Positions 15,746-22,947 of a DNA stretch of 64,000 bases are shown here, in pieces. Under the pieces are notes generated by a model that had not been told where the DNA came from, did no database searches, and was given only the letters and a program-made list of their open reading frames with translations. Numbering within the stretch: position 1 is the stretch's first letter; each line of letters starts with the position of its first letter. Both the position numbers and the translations under genes were made by a program. The DNA comes from WVXT01 sp964403285 (GTDB lineage Bacteria > UBA6262 > WVXT01), in contig CAYOFG010000005.1 of assembly GCA_964403285.1 (NCBI GenBank), positions 15,173 to 79,172 on the forward strand. The letters are read 5' to 3'.

Positions 15746-16714
15746 CTAAAATTTAACTTGTAGTTGAGTCATGAACAAATCGTTTCGTATACTCGGGGTT
15801 TCCATTTTTTGTTCGTAATTATTTCTGAAGAGAACATTTTTATCAATGAAATAGTTCACTCCCCAGGTCCACCTGCTATTTTCATTATTTGATACATTTA
15901 TATCTGGATCCAGAGAATCGTATCTTAGTAATATGACTACAGATGGGATTAAGGTATATCCTGCAGTGACATAATATCCTTCCTGCTTTGTTGTTTCATC
16001 AATACCTGTAATGTATTCTGCTTTACACATAAATTTTTCAAATTCATATTTCATTTCGAAACCCGTTCGGTTCTTTGTAATACTGTTGGCACGAACGGAG
16101 CCATCATAAATTGAAGCCCCGACACTAAGGCCGACTATGGGTAGGAATAATATTCTGCCTACGACTGTTTTTTGAGAATTTTCCTCTGCCTGATTCGAAC
16201 CACTCCCGTTAAGAATTGCAACAAAAACATTTGATTTTATGGATTTCAAAGAAAAACTTCTGGAGAGTTCAATACCGATATCTCTTGTGGGCTTTACAGA
16301 GTTATTTACAATATCCGATTTATCTATAAATTCTAAATCAGCGTCTGGGGTACACTGTTCAAGTGAAAACTTGTATTTAAACTGTCCAACACGTAATATA
16401 AAATATTTGATTGATTTGACGTCAAAATAAGTATCATAAATTAACTTATTATTAATAGTATCAGTATTACTACCTTCAAGTGAGAAACAATATGAAATAT
16501 TTTTTGATATATTCCCAATAATCCCAAACCTCGATTGAGCAATACCAAAGCCGTCTTTTGCTCCTTCCGTAGTATCTGCAGTATATCTGACCCTGGCAAA
16601 ACCGGCAAAACTAATTTTAGGAAAATCGGAATCTGCACTTGTTAATACCTGCATTGAAAATGCGGTCTTTACTGAAAAGAATAATACAATGCAAAGCAAG
16701 AAGTATTTTTTCAT
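15746..16714 (-). CDS. Outer-membrane porin (porin O/P-like)
   Basis: A 322-residue protein with a signal peptide (MKKYFLLCIVLFFSVKTAFS). It consists largely of amphipathic beta-strands with terminal aromatic residues and ends in QLQVKF, typical of outer-membrane barrels. The opening (ISFAGFARVRYTADT, IAQSRFGIIGNIS, LRVGQFKYKFSLEQ, IDKSDIVNN) resembles the phosphate-selective porin O/P family. It lies 29 bp after the tungstate-binding protein and so shares its riboswitch. Passage of an oxyanion such as tungstate through the outer membrane is a reasonable inference from family and context, but untested. Confidence 0.75.
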   Translation of the reverse strand: MKKYFLLCIVLFFSVKTAFSMQVLTSADSDFPKISFAGFARVRYTADTTEGAKDGFGIAQSRFGIIGNISKNISYCFSLEGSNTDTINNKLIYDTYFDVKSIKYFILRVGQFKYKFSLEQCTPDADLEFIDKSDIVNNSVKPTRDIGIELSRSFSLKSIKSNVFVAILNGSGSNQAEENSQKTVVGRILFLPIVGLSVGASIYDGSVRANSITKNRTGFEMKYEFEKFMCKAEYITGIDETTKQEGYYVTAGYTLIPSVVILLRYDSLDPDINVSNNENSRWTWGVNYFIDKNVLFRNNYEQKMETPSIRNDLFMTQLQVKF

Positions 16715-16743
16715 ATTATCTCCTTTTGAATTTATTTTTTGGC

Positions 16744-17565
16744 TTATTTAAATACATCAGGAAAAAACAAGGGCTCACCAAATTTCTCAACCCCATAATT
16801 TTTGATAATGTTTTGTCCCTCAGTGCTTCTAAGAAATTCAGCAAAATTTTTTGCTAAATCATATTTTACCCAGGGAAATTTGGATGGGGAAACCACAATT
16901 ACAGAATAAGGGTTGTAAAGTTCAGGGTCATCATTAACAAGTAAATCAAGTGTATCAATCTCTTTTTTGTGTGACAACCACGTAGCCCTATCGCATAATG
17001 AATATGCAACTTTTTCATTTGCAATTCGCAATGTAACTTCCATACCAGAGCCACTTTCAATATACCAAGTGGAGGAAGGCTTCATACTTAGCTTTTCCCA
17101 TAAATAAAGTTCCTTTTTATGTGTACCTGAATCATCACCTCGTGAAATAAATATGGATTTCGTTTCATATATTCTTTTTAATGCTTCTAAAGATTTAAGT
17201 CCTTTTATTCCTGCCGGGTCATTTTTAGGGCCGATAATAAAAAAATCATTATGCATTATATCAAGCCTTTTTACCCCATAACCCTCAGCTACAAATTGCT
17301 CCTCGGATTTTCTGTCATGAACAAGAATTACATCTGCATTACCATCTTTGGCAAGGCGCATTGCCTGTCCTGTTCCCACGGCAATTATTTTCACTTTACA
17401 ATTGTATTTCTTTTCAAAGGGTGGTATCAAGACATCAAATAATCCTGAATCTAATGTTGAGGTAGTTGAAGCAAGTATCAGGCTCTTTTGGGCACTCACT
17501 TCAGAACTAAATCCAACAACCAATAAAACAATTCCAAGAAAAAGGGGACAGGCTACTTTTTTCAT
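16744..17565 (-). CDS. tupA: Tungstate-binding periplasmic protein (TupA-like)
   Basis: A 273-residue exported substrate-binding protein with a signal peptide ending near VSAQ. The ASTTSTLDSGL motif that binds the oxyanion is intact, as are VGTGQAM, DVILVHD, FISRGDDSGTHKKE and the C-terminal FAEFLRSTEGQ typical of TupA. The family delivers tungstate (or molybdate) to an ABC transporter. The permease and ATPase genes (tupB, tupC) are not adjacent; a porin follows instead. The operon begins with a Moco/Tuco-like riboswitch and terminator. Confidence 0.9.
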   Translation of the reverse strand: MKKVACPLFLGIVLLVVGFSSEVSAQKSLILASTTSTLDSGLFDVLIPPFEKKYNCKVKIIAVGTGQAMRLAKDGNADVILVHDRKSEEQFVAEGYGVKRLDIMHNDFFIIGPKNDPAGIKGLKSLEALKRIYETKSIFISRGDDSGTHKKELYLWEKLSMKPSSTWYIESGSGMEVTLRIANEKVAYSLCDRATWLSHKKEIDTLDLLVNDDPELYNPYSVIVVSPSKFPWVKYDLAKNFAEFLRSTEGQNIIKNYGVEKFGEPLFFPDVFK

Positions 17566-17578
17566 TATTCACCTCAAA

Positions 17579-17620
17579 AATAAAAAATCCAGCATTCCGC
17601 ACTTGCAAAATACTGGACTT
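17579..17620 (-). terminator. Leader terminator of the tupA operon
   Basis: On the minus strand, CCAGTATT pairs with AATGCTGG across a 12-base loop and is followed by TTTTTTATTTTT. It sits between the riboswitch and the tupA start codon, as expected for a transcription-attenuation platform. Confidence 0.85.
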
Positions 17621-17720
17621 CGTTTCTCCTTCTCAAGCACGGAAAGCGCACCGATTTCTCAATGCACTCTATCGGCCATCAACCATATCTTTTGGACTTA
17701 GGCAAAGTGGCTCGGAGAAT
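17621..17720 (-). promoter_or_regulatory. Moco/Tuco-like riboswitch upstream of tupA
   Basis: Minus-strand reading: CTCCGAGCCACTTTGCC, then GATGGTTGATGGCCGAT, then GAGAAATCGGTGCGCTTTCC, and finally AAGGAGAAAC closing with the initial CTCC. From memory these blocks and their order match the molybdenum/tungsten-cofactor RNA motif (Rfam Moco). The downstream gene binds tungstate, which favours the tungsten-cofactor (Tuco) reading. Covariance-model scoring was not possible here. Confidence 0.7.
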
Positions 17721-17731
17721 ATTTTTATAGC

Positions 17732-17760
17732 ATAGTATAAAAATTATACTTTTTTGTCAA
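17732..17760 (-). promoter_or_regulatory. Promoter of the tupA-porin operon
   Basis: On the minus strand, TTGACA (17760-17755), a 17-bp spacer and TACTAT (17737-17732), about 12 bp before the riboswitch 5' end. Confidence 0.8.
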
Positions 17761-17891
17761 GTAAAAAAGAGATAGATGTTATCCAAAGGCTTTACCCACC
17801 CAGATTCTCGTTCTGGGAATCTTAACTTACCGGCAACCTCTGTTCGCTTCTGGTCATTTAGAAGTGAAAGCTTGACGAATTCTTATTTTCC

Positions 17892-17920
17892 TTGATTTTT
17901 ATAGGAGGTTTAGATATAAT
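17892..17920 (+). promoter_or_regulatory. Promoter of repeated transcription unit, copy 1
   Basis: TTGATT (17892-17897), 17-bp spacer, TATAAT (17915-17920). It shares extended flanks with the promoters at 15575, 21075 and 30470. Confidence 0.75.
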
Positions 17921-18102
17921 ACTTTTGGTATTCTGGATAGTTCTAAGGTTGTGGATGGCTCCTGTCGGCGGCGTACCACAATAGAACATACGCAACATAC
18001 TTAACAACGATAATTTTCATTGTTCAAGCTAAAATTCCAAGGCTCAACAAGAATCCAAACGCATATTCAGGCATTACAAGACAGCCGGGCTATTGCTATA
18101 AT

Positions 18103-18180
18103 ATGCTTAAGAGAAGGAGGCAGTTACTAAAGAGAGGGTATAGATTTGACCGAAAAACGAGGGAGTGGGTAAAGAAATAA
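18103..18180 (+). CDS. 25-residue basic peptide, copy 1
   Basis: ATG at 18103 to TAA at 18178-18180. The peptide starts MLKRRRQLLKRGYRFD and ends in TREWVKK. The second copy (22371-22448) differs at only four residues, all conservative (for example KR/RK), and the nucleotide changes include silent ones, suggesting selection on the peptide. It is highly basic with a GYRFD...W pattern that looks like a small nucleic-acid-binding motif. The frame stays open upstream in both copies, so a longer product with another start is possible. No family is recognised. Confidence 0.5.
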   Translation: MLKRRRQLLKRGYRFDRKTREWVKK

Positions 18181-18214
18181 CATAATAGCAGGTAATAGTA
18201 ATAAGGATTCTTTG

Positions 18215-18247
18215 AAACTGCCTTACAGATTAGGGCGGTTTTTTATT
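18215..18247 (+). terminator. Terminator of repeated unit, copy 1
   Basis: ACTGCCTTA...GGGCGGT with a TTTTTTATT tail. The corresponding stem in copy 2 (ACCGTCTTACC/GGTGAGGCGGT) carries compensating changes. Confidence 0.8.
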
Positions 18248-18249
18248 GC

Positions 18250-18504
18250 CCTCTGTGGCAGATTTTGCTATAGTAGATCACACCGAAAGACAGGAAAGAT
18301 TTGGCAGGTAAATTAGAGTTTAGAGTATAAATAGACAAATAAAAACGGACAAAGCGATTGATATGAAAAAAGGAAATACTCAAGAAAAGGTGGAAGAATA
18401 GCAATAGGAGTATTTAATCGGTGGTAGTCCACAGGCTCTGCATTAAGACTTTGTGTTGATCGATGGCTGGGCTATAGGATGACTATGGAGAGGAGATTCA
18501 ATCT
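18250..18504 (+). other. Leader region of the MgtA-type ATPase; no recognised riboswitch
   Basis: About 255 bp without a credible gene. I looked for an M-box-type Mg2+ riboswitch and saw none of its conserved blocks. TTTTGCTATAGTAG and AGAGTATAAAT give possible -10 elements but no convincing paired -35. Confidence 0.4.
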
Positions 18505-21054
18505 GTGAAGGAACATCAACTGCAAAATTTAGATTTTGACTTTGTCAACTGTACTCAAGAAACACTTTTTGAGAAGATGGGAACTTCCCAGAAAGGCCTT
18601 ACCGATGAAGAAGCCAAAAAGCGTCTTTCAGAATATGGCTTTAATGAGCCAGCTAAAAAGAAAAAAAGGACAATCCTTTTCCAAATCCTTTCAAAATTCC
18701 TTAGTCCTCTGGTTATAGTTCTTTTAGTCATCGGAGTATTTTCCTTATTTTTTGGGGAAAAGGTAAGCGCGATTCTGGTTATGTTGATGGCGCTTATCAG
18801 CGTCCTATTGTCTTTTGTGCAGGAATACCGCGCGGGCAGGGAAGCCGAGAAACTCAGCGAAATGGTCCGCTCCACAGCCACGGTTTACCGCAATGGCAAA
18901 GCCAGAGAGATAAAAATTAAGGAGATTGTCCCCGGAGACATAGTGGATTTGTTTGCCGGAGATATGATACCTGCGGACCTACGCATAATCTTCTGTAAGG
19001 ATCTATTTGTTAACCAGGCGTCATTAACGGGAGAGTCATTTCCTGTGGAAAAGAGTTCGAACCTCATAGAATCAAAGAGTAGTTCTCCAGCAGCTTTAAC
19101 CAACATTGCTTTTATGGGCTCAAGTGTGGTAAGCGGAACAGGCTTAGGCGTGGTTATAAAAAGCGGACTTGCTACTCAATTCGGTGAGCTTTCTCGAAAA
19201 CTTGCCACTATACCGATTGAGACTGGTTTTGATAGAGGCGTACGCAGTTTTACCTGGCTTATGATTCGTTCTATGCTGGTTTTGGTTGCGGTTATCTTTG
19301 CCATAAACGCCCTATCAAAAGGCAATCCCATTCAGGCGTTTCTTTTTTCGCTGGCAGTTGCCGTAGGGCTTACGCCCGAGATGCTTCCCATGTTAGTGGC
19401 TATAAATCTTTCCAAGGGCGCGCTTGCGATGTCAAAGAAAGAAGTTATTGTAAAACGCCTAAATTCTATACAGAATTTCGGTGCAATGGATATTTTATGC
19501 ACCGATAAAACAGGCACTCTTACTTTGGATAAGATTATTTTGGAAAAACACTGCGATGTGGTACGAAATGACGACGAGGATGTGTTAAGGCTTGCCTATA
19601 TTAACAGTTTTTACCAGACAGGACTTAAGAATATTTTGGATAGGGCTATTTTAAGACATGAAAAACTGCTGGTTAAGGAGCATAAAAAGGTGGATGAAAT
19701 ACCTTTTGATTTCTCCAGAAAAATAATGTCTGTGATAATTGAAATGAATGGAAAACACAAGCTCATTGCTAAAGGTGCACCAGAGGAAATTTTTAAGAGA
19801 TGTACAAAATATGAATTAGATGGCGAAATATTGGATATGGAACAACTAATCCTGACAGACCTAAAAGAAGAACATGACCGATTAAGCATGGAAGGCTTTA
19901 GAGTCCTTGCTCTTGCCTATAAAGATATAGAAGACAAAAAAGAAAAATATACAAAAGAGGATGAAGAAAATTTGGTTCTTAAGGGCTATATTGCATTCTT
20001 AGACCCACCAAAACCCACAGCCAGAAAAACTATTGAAGTGCTAAAGAATTTGGGGATAGAATTTAAGGTCTTAACTGGTGATAATGAATTGGTGACAAAA
20101 AAGATATGCAGCGAAGTCAGTATCGACGTCAAAGAATTAGTTACTGGTGAACAAGTTGAAAAACTGGATGATAAACAACTTCAGGAATTGGTAAAGACCG
20201 CTTCTGTTTTTGCCAGGCTTTTGCCTTTGCAGAAAGAAAGGATAATCCGCGCTCTTCATAAAAATAAACATATCGTAGGTTATTTGGGAGACGGCATCAA
20301 TGACGCTCCTGCTTTGAAAGCCGCAGACGTCGGTATTTCAGTCAATAATGCGGTAGATATCGCCAAAGAGTCTGCAGATATAATTCTTTTAAAGAAAAGT
20401 CTTATGGTGCTTGCCGACGGGGTTACCGAAGGAAGAAAGACTTTCGGAAACATCCTTAAATATATCAAAATGGGTTCAAGCTCAAATTTCGGCAATATGT
20501 TTAGTATGACCGGAGCAAGCCTCTTTTTACCATTCCTGCCAATGCTACCCATACAGATACTATTGAACAATTTTCTCTATGATTTATCGCAGGTATCTAT
20601 TCCTTCGGATGAAGTAGATAAAGAATACCTTTTAAAATCGCGGCCTTGGAATGTAAGATATATCAAAAAATTTATGCTTTTTATCGGCCCTATCAGCTCA
20701 ATTTTTGACTTTGTGACCTTTGGAGTATTGCTATTTATTTTTCATGCCTCAGTAGCACTTTTTCGTACGGCTTGGTTCCTGGAATCCCTTTGCACACAGA
20801 CATTGGTTATACATATCATCCGCACCGGCAAACTCCCCTTTCTTGAAAGTAAGCCCAGCCAGTTTCTGATGTTTACCTCTATCTATATAGTTACGATAGG
20901 ACTGTTTATTCCGTTTACCCCTTTGGGAAAATATTTTGGTTTTGTCCAACCGCCGCCCGCATATTTTGTGGCGCTTGTTCTCATTGTGGCAGTTTATTTG
21001 TTAATGGTGCAGTTTGCAAAAAGATGGTTTATAAAAAAATACGGCTATGAATGA
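18505..21054 (+). CDS. mgtA: Mg2+-importing P-type ATPase (MgtA type, P3B)
   Basis: An 849-residue integral-membrane P-type ATPase. GTG start with AGGAGA 9 bases upstream. It has an N-terminal cytoplasmic segment, TM helices, the actuator-domain ASLTGESFPVEK, TM4 with VGLTPEMLPM (the P3B ion-site signature), the phosphorylated Asp334 in CTDKTGTLT, MKGAPEE-like IAKGAPEEIFKRC, and GYLGDGINDAPALKAADVGIS, then C-terminal TM helices. The NNFLYD and RPWN segments after TM6 are typical of MgtA. It should import Mg2+ at the expense of ATP. No MgtC-like gene is adjacent. Confidence 0.92.
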   Translation: MKEHQLQNLDFDFVNCTQETLFEKMGTSQKGLTDEEAKKRLSEYGFNEPAKKKKRTILFQILSKFLSPLVIVLLVIGVFSLFFGEKVSAILVMLMALISVLLSFVQEYRAGREAEKLSEMVRSTATVYRNGKAREIKIKEIVPGDIVDLFAGDMIPADLRIIFCKDLFVNQASLTGESFPVEKSSNLIESKSSSPAALTNIAFMGSSVVSGTGLGVVIKSGLATQFGELSRKLATIPIETGFDRGVRSFTWLMIRSMLVLVAVIFAINALSKGNPIQAFLFSLAVAVGLTPEMLPMLVAINLSKGALAMSKKEVIVKRLNSIQNFGAMDILCTDKTGTLTLDKIILEKHCDVVRNDDEDVLRLAYINSFYQTGLKNILDRAILRHEKLLVKEHKKVDEIPFDFSRKIMSVIIEMNGKHKLIAKGAPEEIFKRCTKYELDGEILDMEQLILTDLKEEHDRLSMEGFRVLALAYKDIEDKKEKYTKEDEENLVLKGYIAFLDPPKPTARKTIEVLKNLGIEFKVLTGDNELVTKKICSEVSIDVKELVTGEQVEKLDDKQLQELVKTASVFARLLPLQKERIIRALHKNKHIVGYLGDGINDAPALKAADVGISVNNAVDIAKESADIILLKKSLMVLADGVTEGRKTFGNILKYIKMGSSSNFGNMFSMTGASLFLPFLPMLPIQILLNNFLYDLSQVSIPSDEVDKEYLLKSRPWNVRYIKKFMLFIGPISSIFDFVTFGVLLFIFHASVALFRTAWFLESLCTQTLVIHIIRTGKLPFLESKPSQFLMFTSIYIVTIGLFIPFTPLGKYFGFVQPPPAYFVALVLIVAVYLLMVQFAKRWFIKKYGYE

Positions 21055-21074
21055 AAATAGAGAATTTATTTCGC

Positions 21075-21103
21075 TTGATTTTTGCAAAAATTCAGAATAT
21101 AAT
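21075..21103 (+). promoter_or_regulatory. Promoter of the HEPN/MNT pair
   Basis: TTGATT (21075-21080), 17-bp spacer, TATAAT (21098-21103), preceded by TTATTTCGC and followed by ATATTCG. Same module as 17892 and 30470. Confidence 0.75.
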
Positions 21104-21173
21104 ATATTCGTTACTGTAACGAAAAAGGGAAAATATGAGCTTGTTTTCGTTATGATAACTAAAAGGACAATAA

Positions 21174-21545
21174 ATGGGAGAATTTAAAAAGCATTTAGAA
21201 ATTGCAAAAGAGAAATTGAAGGCAGTAGCAGCTGCGTACAAAAGTAAGCAGCACACGGTAGTAGGGGACCTCGCTACTAAGGTAGTAGAGCAATTGGTAG
21301 AAGCGGATGCTGGAAGGTTCAATGAACATTTTGGTACTCACAGTGAAAGGCACGAATATTCCAATAAGACCTTTCCTGCTGAAATTAATAAGGCCATGAG
21401 AAAGGTATGGTTTGCGTATGGAGACTTGGGCTATGATGGAGTTGATGGAAAAAGAGCAAAATCTGTTATTATTAATTTGAATAAAATAATAGAATATTTT
21501 GCACAGAGGTTTGGTGAGAAAATTGAACGCAAAATTAATGTATAA
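21174..21545 (+). CDS. HEPN-like helical protein, possible toxin of a HEPN/MNT pair
   Basis: A 123-residue, almost wholly helical protein (KHLEIAKEKLKAVAAAY..., VVGDLATKVVEQLVEA, KSVIINLNKIIEYFAQRF). Overall length and helix pattern fit the HEPN superfamily, and the next gene is a minimal nucleotidyltransferase. I do not see a clear Rx4-6H RNase motif; the only His-rich segment is FGTHSERHEYS in mid-protein. It overlaps the next gene by 8 bases. HEPN/MNT pairs act as toxin-antitoxin modules, with the MNT partner AMPylating the HEPN protein, but that role here is inferred from arrangement alone. Confidence 0.55.
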   Translation: MGEFKKHLEIAKEKLKAVAAAYKSKQHTVVGDLATKVVEQLVEADAGRFNEHFGTHSERHEYSNKTFPAEINKAMRKVWFAYGDLGYDGVDGKRAKSVIINLNKIIEYFAQRFGEKIERKINV

Positions 21546-22107
21546 GAATATAGTGAAGCAACTGTCCGTAATAAGCGATGTAAAAGCAACAATAGTATAC
21601 GGCAGCTTTGCAAGGGGTGACTATGGACCCAAATCGGATATAGACCTATTTATAATAACCACTAAACCAGAAACCACGCAACAAATACAGGATAGGGTTA
21701 TTGAACTGGAATCAAAAATAGGCAGGGGTATTCAGCCGACAATAAGGACAGAGAAAGAGCTAAAAAAGACAGACACAGGTCTGCTTCAGAATGTGTTTCA
21801 GGAAGGCAAAATCGTTTATCTAAGCGAGCCATTGGATATCTCTGTAAACTCCCTTCTCAAACAGAGACCCTATGTAATATACACATTTCAGTTGAATAAT
21901 TTGAGTCAAAAAGATAAAGCAAGGTTTAATAGAGAATTATATGAAAGAACACACGAGAAATATGCATATAGAGGATTCCTTCAAGAAATCGGAGGAGAGA
22001 AGCTATCCAGTGGATGTGTGTTGATACCTTATAATAGAAAGAAAAGGATAGAAAAATTTTTTAAGAAATTTAAAGTCAAATATAGAAAATTGAAAATATG
22101 GAGATAA
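21538..22107 (+). CDS. Minimal nucleotidyltransferase (MNT) with C-terminal extension
   Basis: 189 residues from the ATG at 21538, whose ATGTATAA overlaps the stop of the HEPN-like gene and implies translational coupling (a longer frame opens at 21499). Residues ~10-40 carry the Pol-beta-type signature VYGSFARGDYGPKSDIDLFI with the two metal-binding Asp residues. Residues ~110-189 form a basic extension rich in Lys/Arg (YNRKKRIEKFFKKFKVKY), which could contact RNA or DNA. Such proteins transfer AMP to partner proteins or nucleic acids; the likely partner is the preceding gene product. Confidence 0.8.
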   Translation: MYKNIVKQLSVISDVKATIVYGSFARGDYGPKSDIDLFIITTKPETTQQIQDRVIELESKIGRGIQPTIRTEKELKKTDTGLLQNVFQEGKIVYLSEPLDISVNSLLKQRPYVIYTFQLNNLSQKDKARFNRELYERTHEKYAYRGFLQEIGGEKLSSGCVLIPYNRKKRIEKFFKKFKVKYRKLKIWR

Positions 22108-22370
22108 TTAAATATTCTAAGAGGGTATTCTCTGGTAAGGACTTGCAAAAACTCAGCAAATATGATAAAAATAATCTGGAACTAGATATTCACATACCTG
22201 GGCAAAATGATTCCCATGGGTGTGCATGTTATCTGGCGGCGTACCACCATACAACATACACAAACCACATAGGAACAGTAATTTTCATTGTCCAGAGCAT
22301 GATTTCAAGGCTAAATAAGAATCCGAATGCGTGCTCAGGCCGTTCAAAACAGCCAGGCTATCGCTATGGG

Positions 22371-22448
22371 ATGGTCAAAAGAAGAAGGCAGTTACTAAGG
22401 AAAGGTTATAGATTTGACCGAAAAACGAGGGAATGGGTAAAGAGATGA
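22371..22448 (+). CDS. 25-residue basic peptide, copy 2 (or C-terminus of a longer frame)
   Basis: ATG at 22371 to TGA at 22446-22448. Starts MVKRRRQLLRKGYRFD and ends TREWVKR, differing from copy 1 only conservatively. The frame is open back to an ATG at 22098 overlapping the MNT stop, giving a 116-residue alternative. The N-terminal half of that longer form has no counterpart in copy 1, so I prefer the short peptide. Function unknown. Confidence 0.5.
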   Translation: MVKRRRQLLRKGYRFDRKTREWVKR

Positions 22449-22482
22449 TGTAATATCAGGTAATATTAATAAGGATTCTTTG

Positions 22483-22514
22483 AAACCGTCTTACCAAGGT
22501 GAGGCGGTTTTTTA
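22483..22514 (+). terminator. Terminator of repeated unit, copy 2
   Basis: ACCGTCTTACC pairs with GGTGAGGCGGT, followed by TTTTTTATT. Confidence 0.85.
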
Positions 22515-22581
22515 TTGCCTTTTCAAAATGTTTTTGCTATATTGACAGTAAGAAAAGGGACTGGAAAGGTTTATCGACCAT

Positions 22582-22654
22582 GGGGCAGTAGTTCGGTTGG
22601 GAGAACGCATCCCTCTCACGGATGAGGTCAGTGGTTCGAATTCCCTCTGCTCCA
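22582..22654 (+). tRNA. tRNA-Glu (CTC)
   Basis: The acceptor stem GGGGCAG/CTGCTCC, the D-arm around GTTC...GAAC, the anticodon stem CATCC/GGATG with loop CTCTCAC (anticodon CTC), and the T-arm AGTGGTTCGAATTCCCT fold as a cloverleaf of 73 nt. The 3' CCA is not fully encoded. It stands alone between the repeat unit and the kdp operon. Confidence 0.9.
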
Positions 22655-22763
22655 GAGCCGATGAACGTACGCGACGATTTATTAGAATTTTAGATTTGTC
22701 AAGGGGAGCTTTAAGTTAGAACTGGTTTTTTTGTTAATGTTGTTGTTTAGTATTTCTTAAGCG
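22655..22763 (+). other. Leader of the kdp operon; nothing recognised
   Basis: No recognisable riboswitch or clear promoter in about 110 bp. I specifically saw none of the conserved blocks of the c-di-AMP (ydaO) riboswitch that controls potassium uptake genes elsewhere. Confidence 0.4.
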
Positions 22764-22844
22764 ATGGATATTCTTCTTATAGCTATAATGCTTGGGTTGA
22801 TTGCAGTTTCTTTTGCATTCATTGCTTTATGTAATAAAGTCTAG
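22764..22844 (+). CDS. 26-residue hydrophobic microprotein preceding kdpF
   Basis: ATG at 22764 to TAG at 22842-22844. The peptide is a single predicted transmembrane helix starting MDILLIAIMLGLIAVSF and ending ALCNKV. It lies 10 bp upstream of kdpF in the same direction. Small hydrophobic frames with a C-terminal Cys and charged end occur at this place in many kdp operons in my recollection, usually unannotated. A structural or regulatory role in the Kdp complex is plausible but unproven. The ribosome-binding site is weak. Confidence 0.6.
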   Translation: MDILLIAIMLGLIAVSFAFIALCNKV

Positions 22845-22854
22845 GAGATAATCT

Positions 22855-22947
22855 ATGCATGTGATTTATTGGATAGGCGGTATTATTTCATTGCTTTTGT
22901 TTATTTATCTTCTCATAGCTCTTCTCAAACCGGAGATTTTTAAATGA
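22855..22947 (+). CDS. kdpF: K+-transporting ATPase small subunit KdpF
   Basis: A 30-residue single-helix protein. It starts with ATG at 22855 after AGGAGATAATCT and ends with TGA at 22945-22947, overlapping the kdpA start (ATGA). It shows the KdpF pattern of one hydrophobic helix ending IALLKPEIF. KdpF stabilises the KdpFABC complex in the inner membrane and occupies the kdpF position directly before kdpA. Confidence 0.85.
   Translation: MHVIYWIGGIISLLLFIYLLIALLKPEIFK

Larger units (their letters stand above)
17970..18250 (+). repeat. Repeated small transcription unit, copy 1 (direct repeat of ~22230-22515)
   Basis: From GGCGGCGTACCAC (~17968) to the terminator (~18247) this segment aligns over its whole length with 22232-22515. 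Conserved parts include AATTTTCATTGT, the 25-codon reading frame, GGTAATAxTAATAAGGATTC and a covarying terminator stem. The two copies bracket the mgtA and HEPN/MNT genes as direct repeats. Confidence 0.75.
22230..22515 (+). repeat. Repeated small transcription unit, copy 2
   Basis: Partner of 17970-18250. This copy runs directly on from the end of the MNT gene and has no separate consensus promoter in front, so it may be transcribed as the tail of the HEPN/MNT operon. Confidence 0.75.

Noticed and set aside
17765..17880. Hairpin-containing segment CCCAGATTCTCGTTCTGGG as a structured RNA
   Set aside because: Only one short stem is clear and there is no second copy or known motif, so I could not support an RNA gene.
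18250..18504. Possible Mg2+ (M-box) riboswitch before mgtA
   Set aside because: None of the conserved M-box blocks could be found.
22098..22448. 116-residue frame overlapping the end of the MNT gene
   Set aside because: Only its C-terminal part is shared with the repeat copy at 17970-18180. The N-terminal half has no counterpart and no clear domain, so I annotated the 25-codon peptide and mention the longer form as an alternative.
22655..22763. Possible c-di-AMP riboswitch before kdp
   Set aside because: The segment is too short and lacks the conserved blocks.
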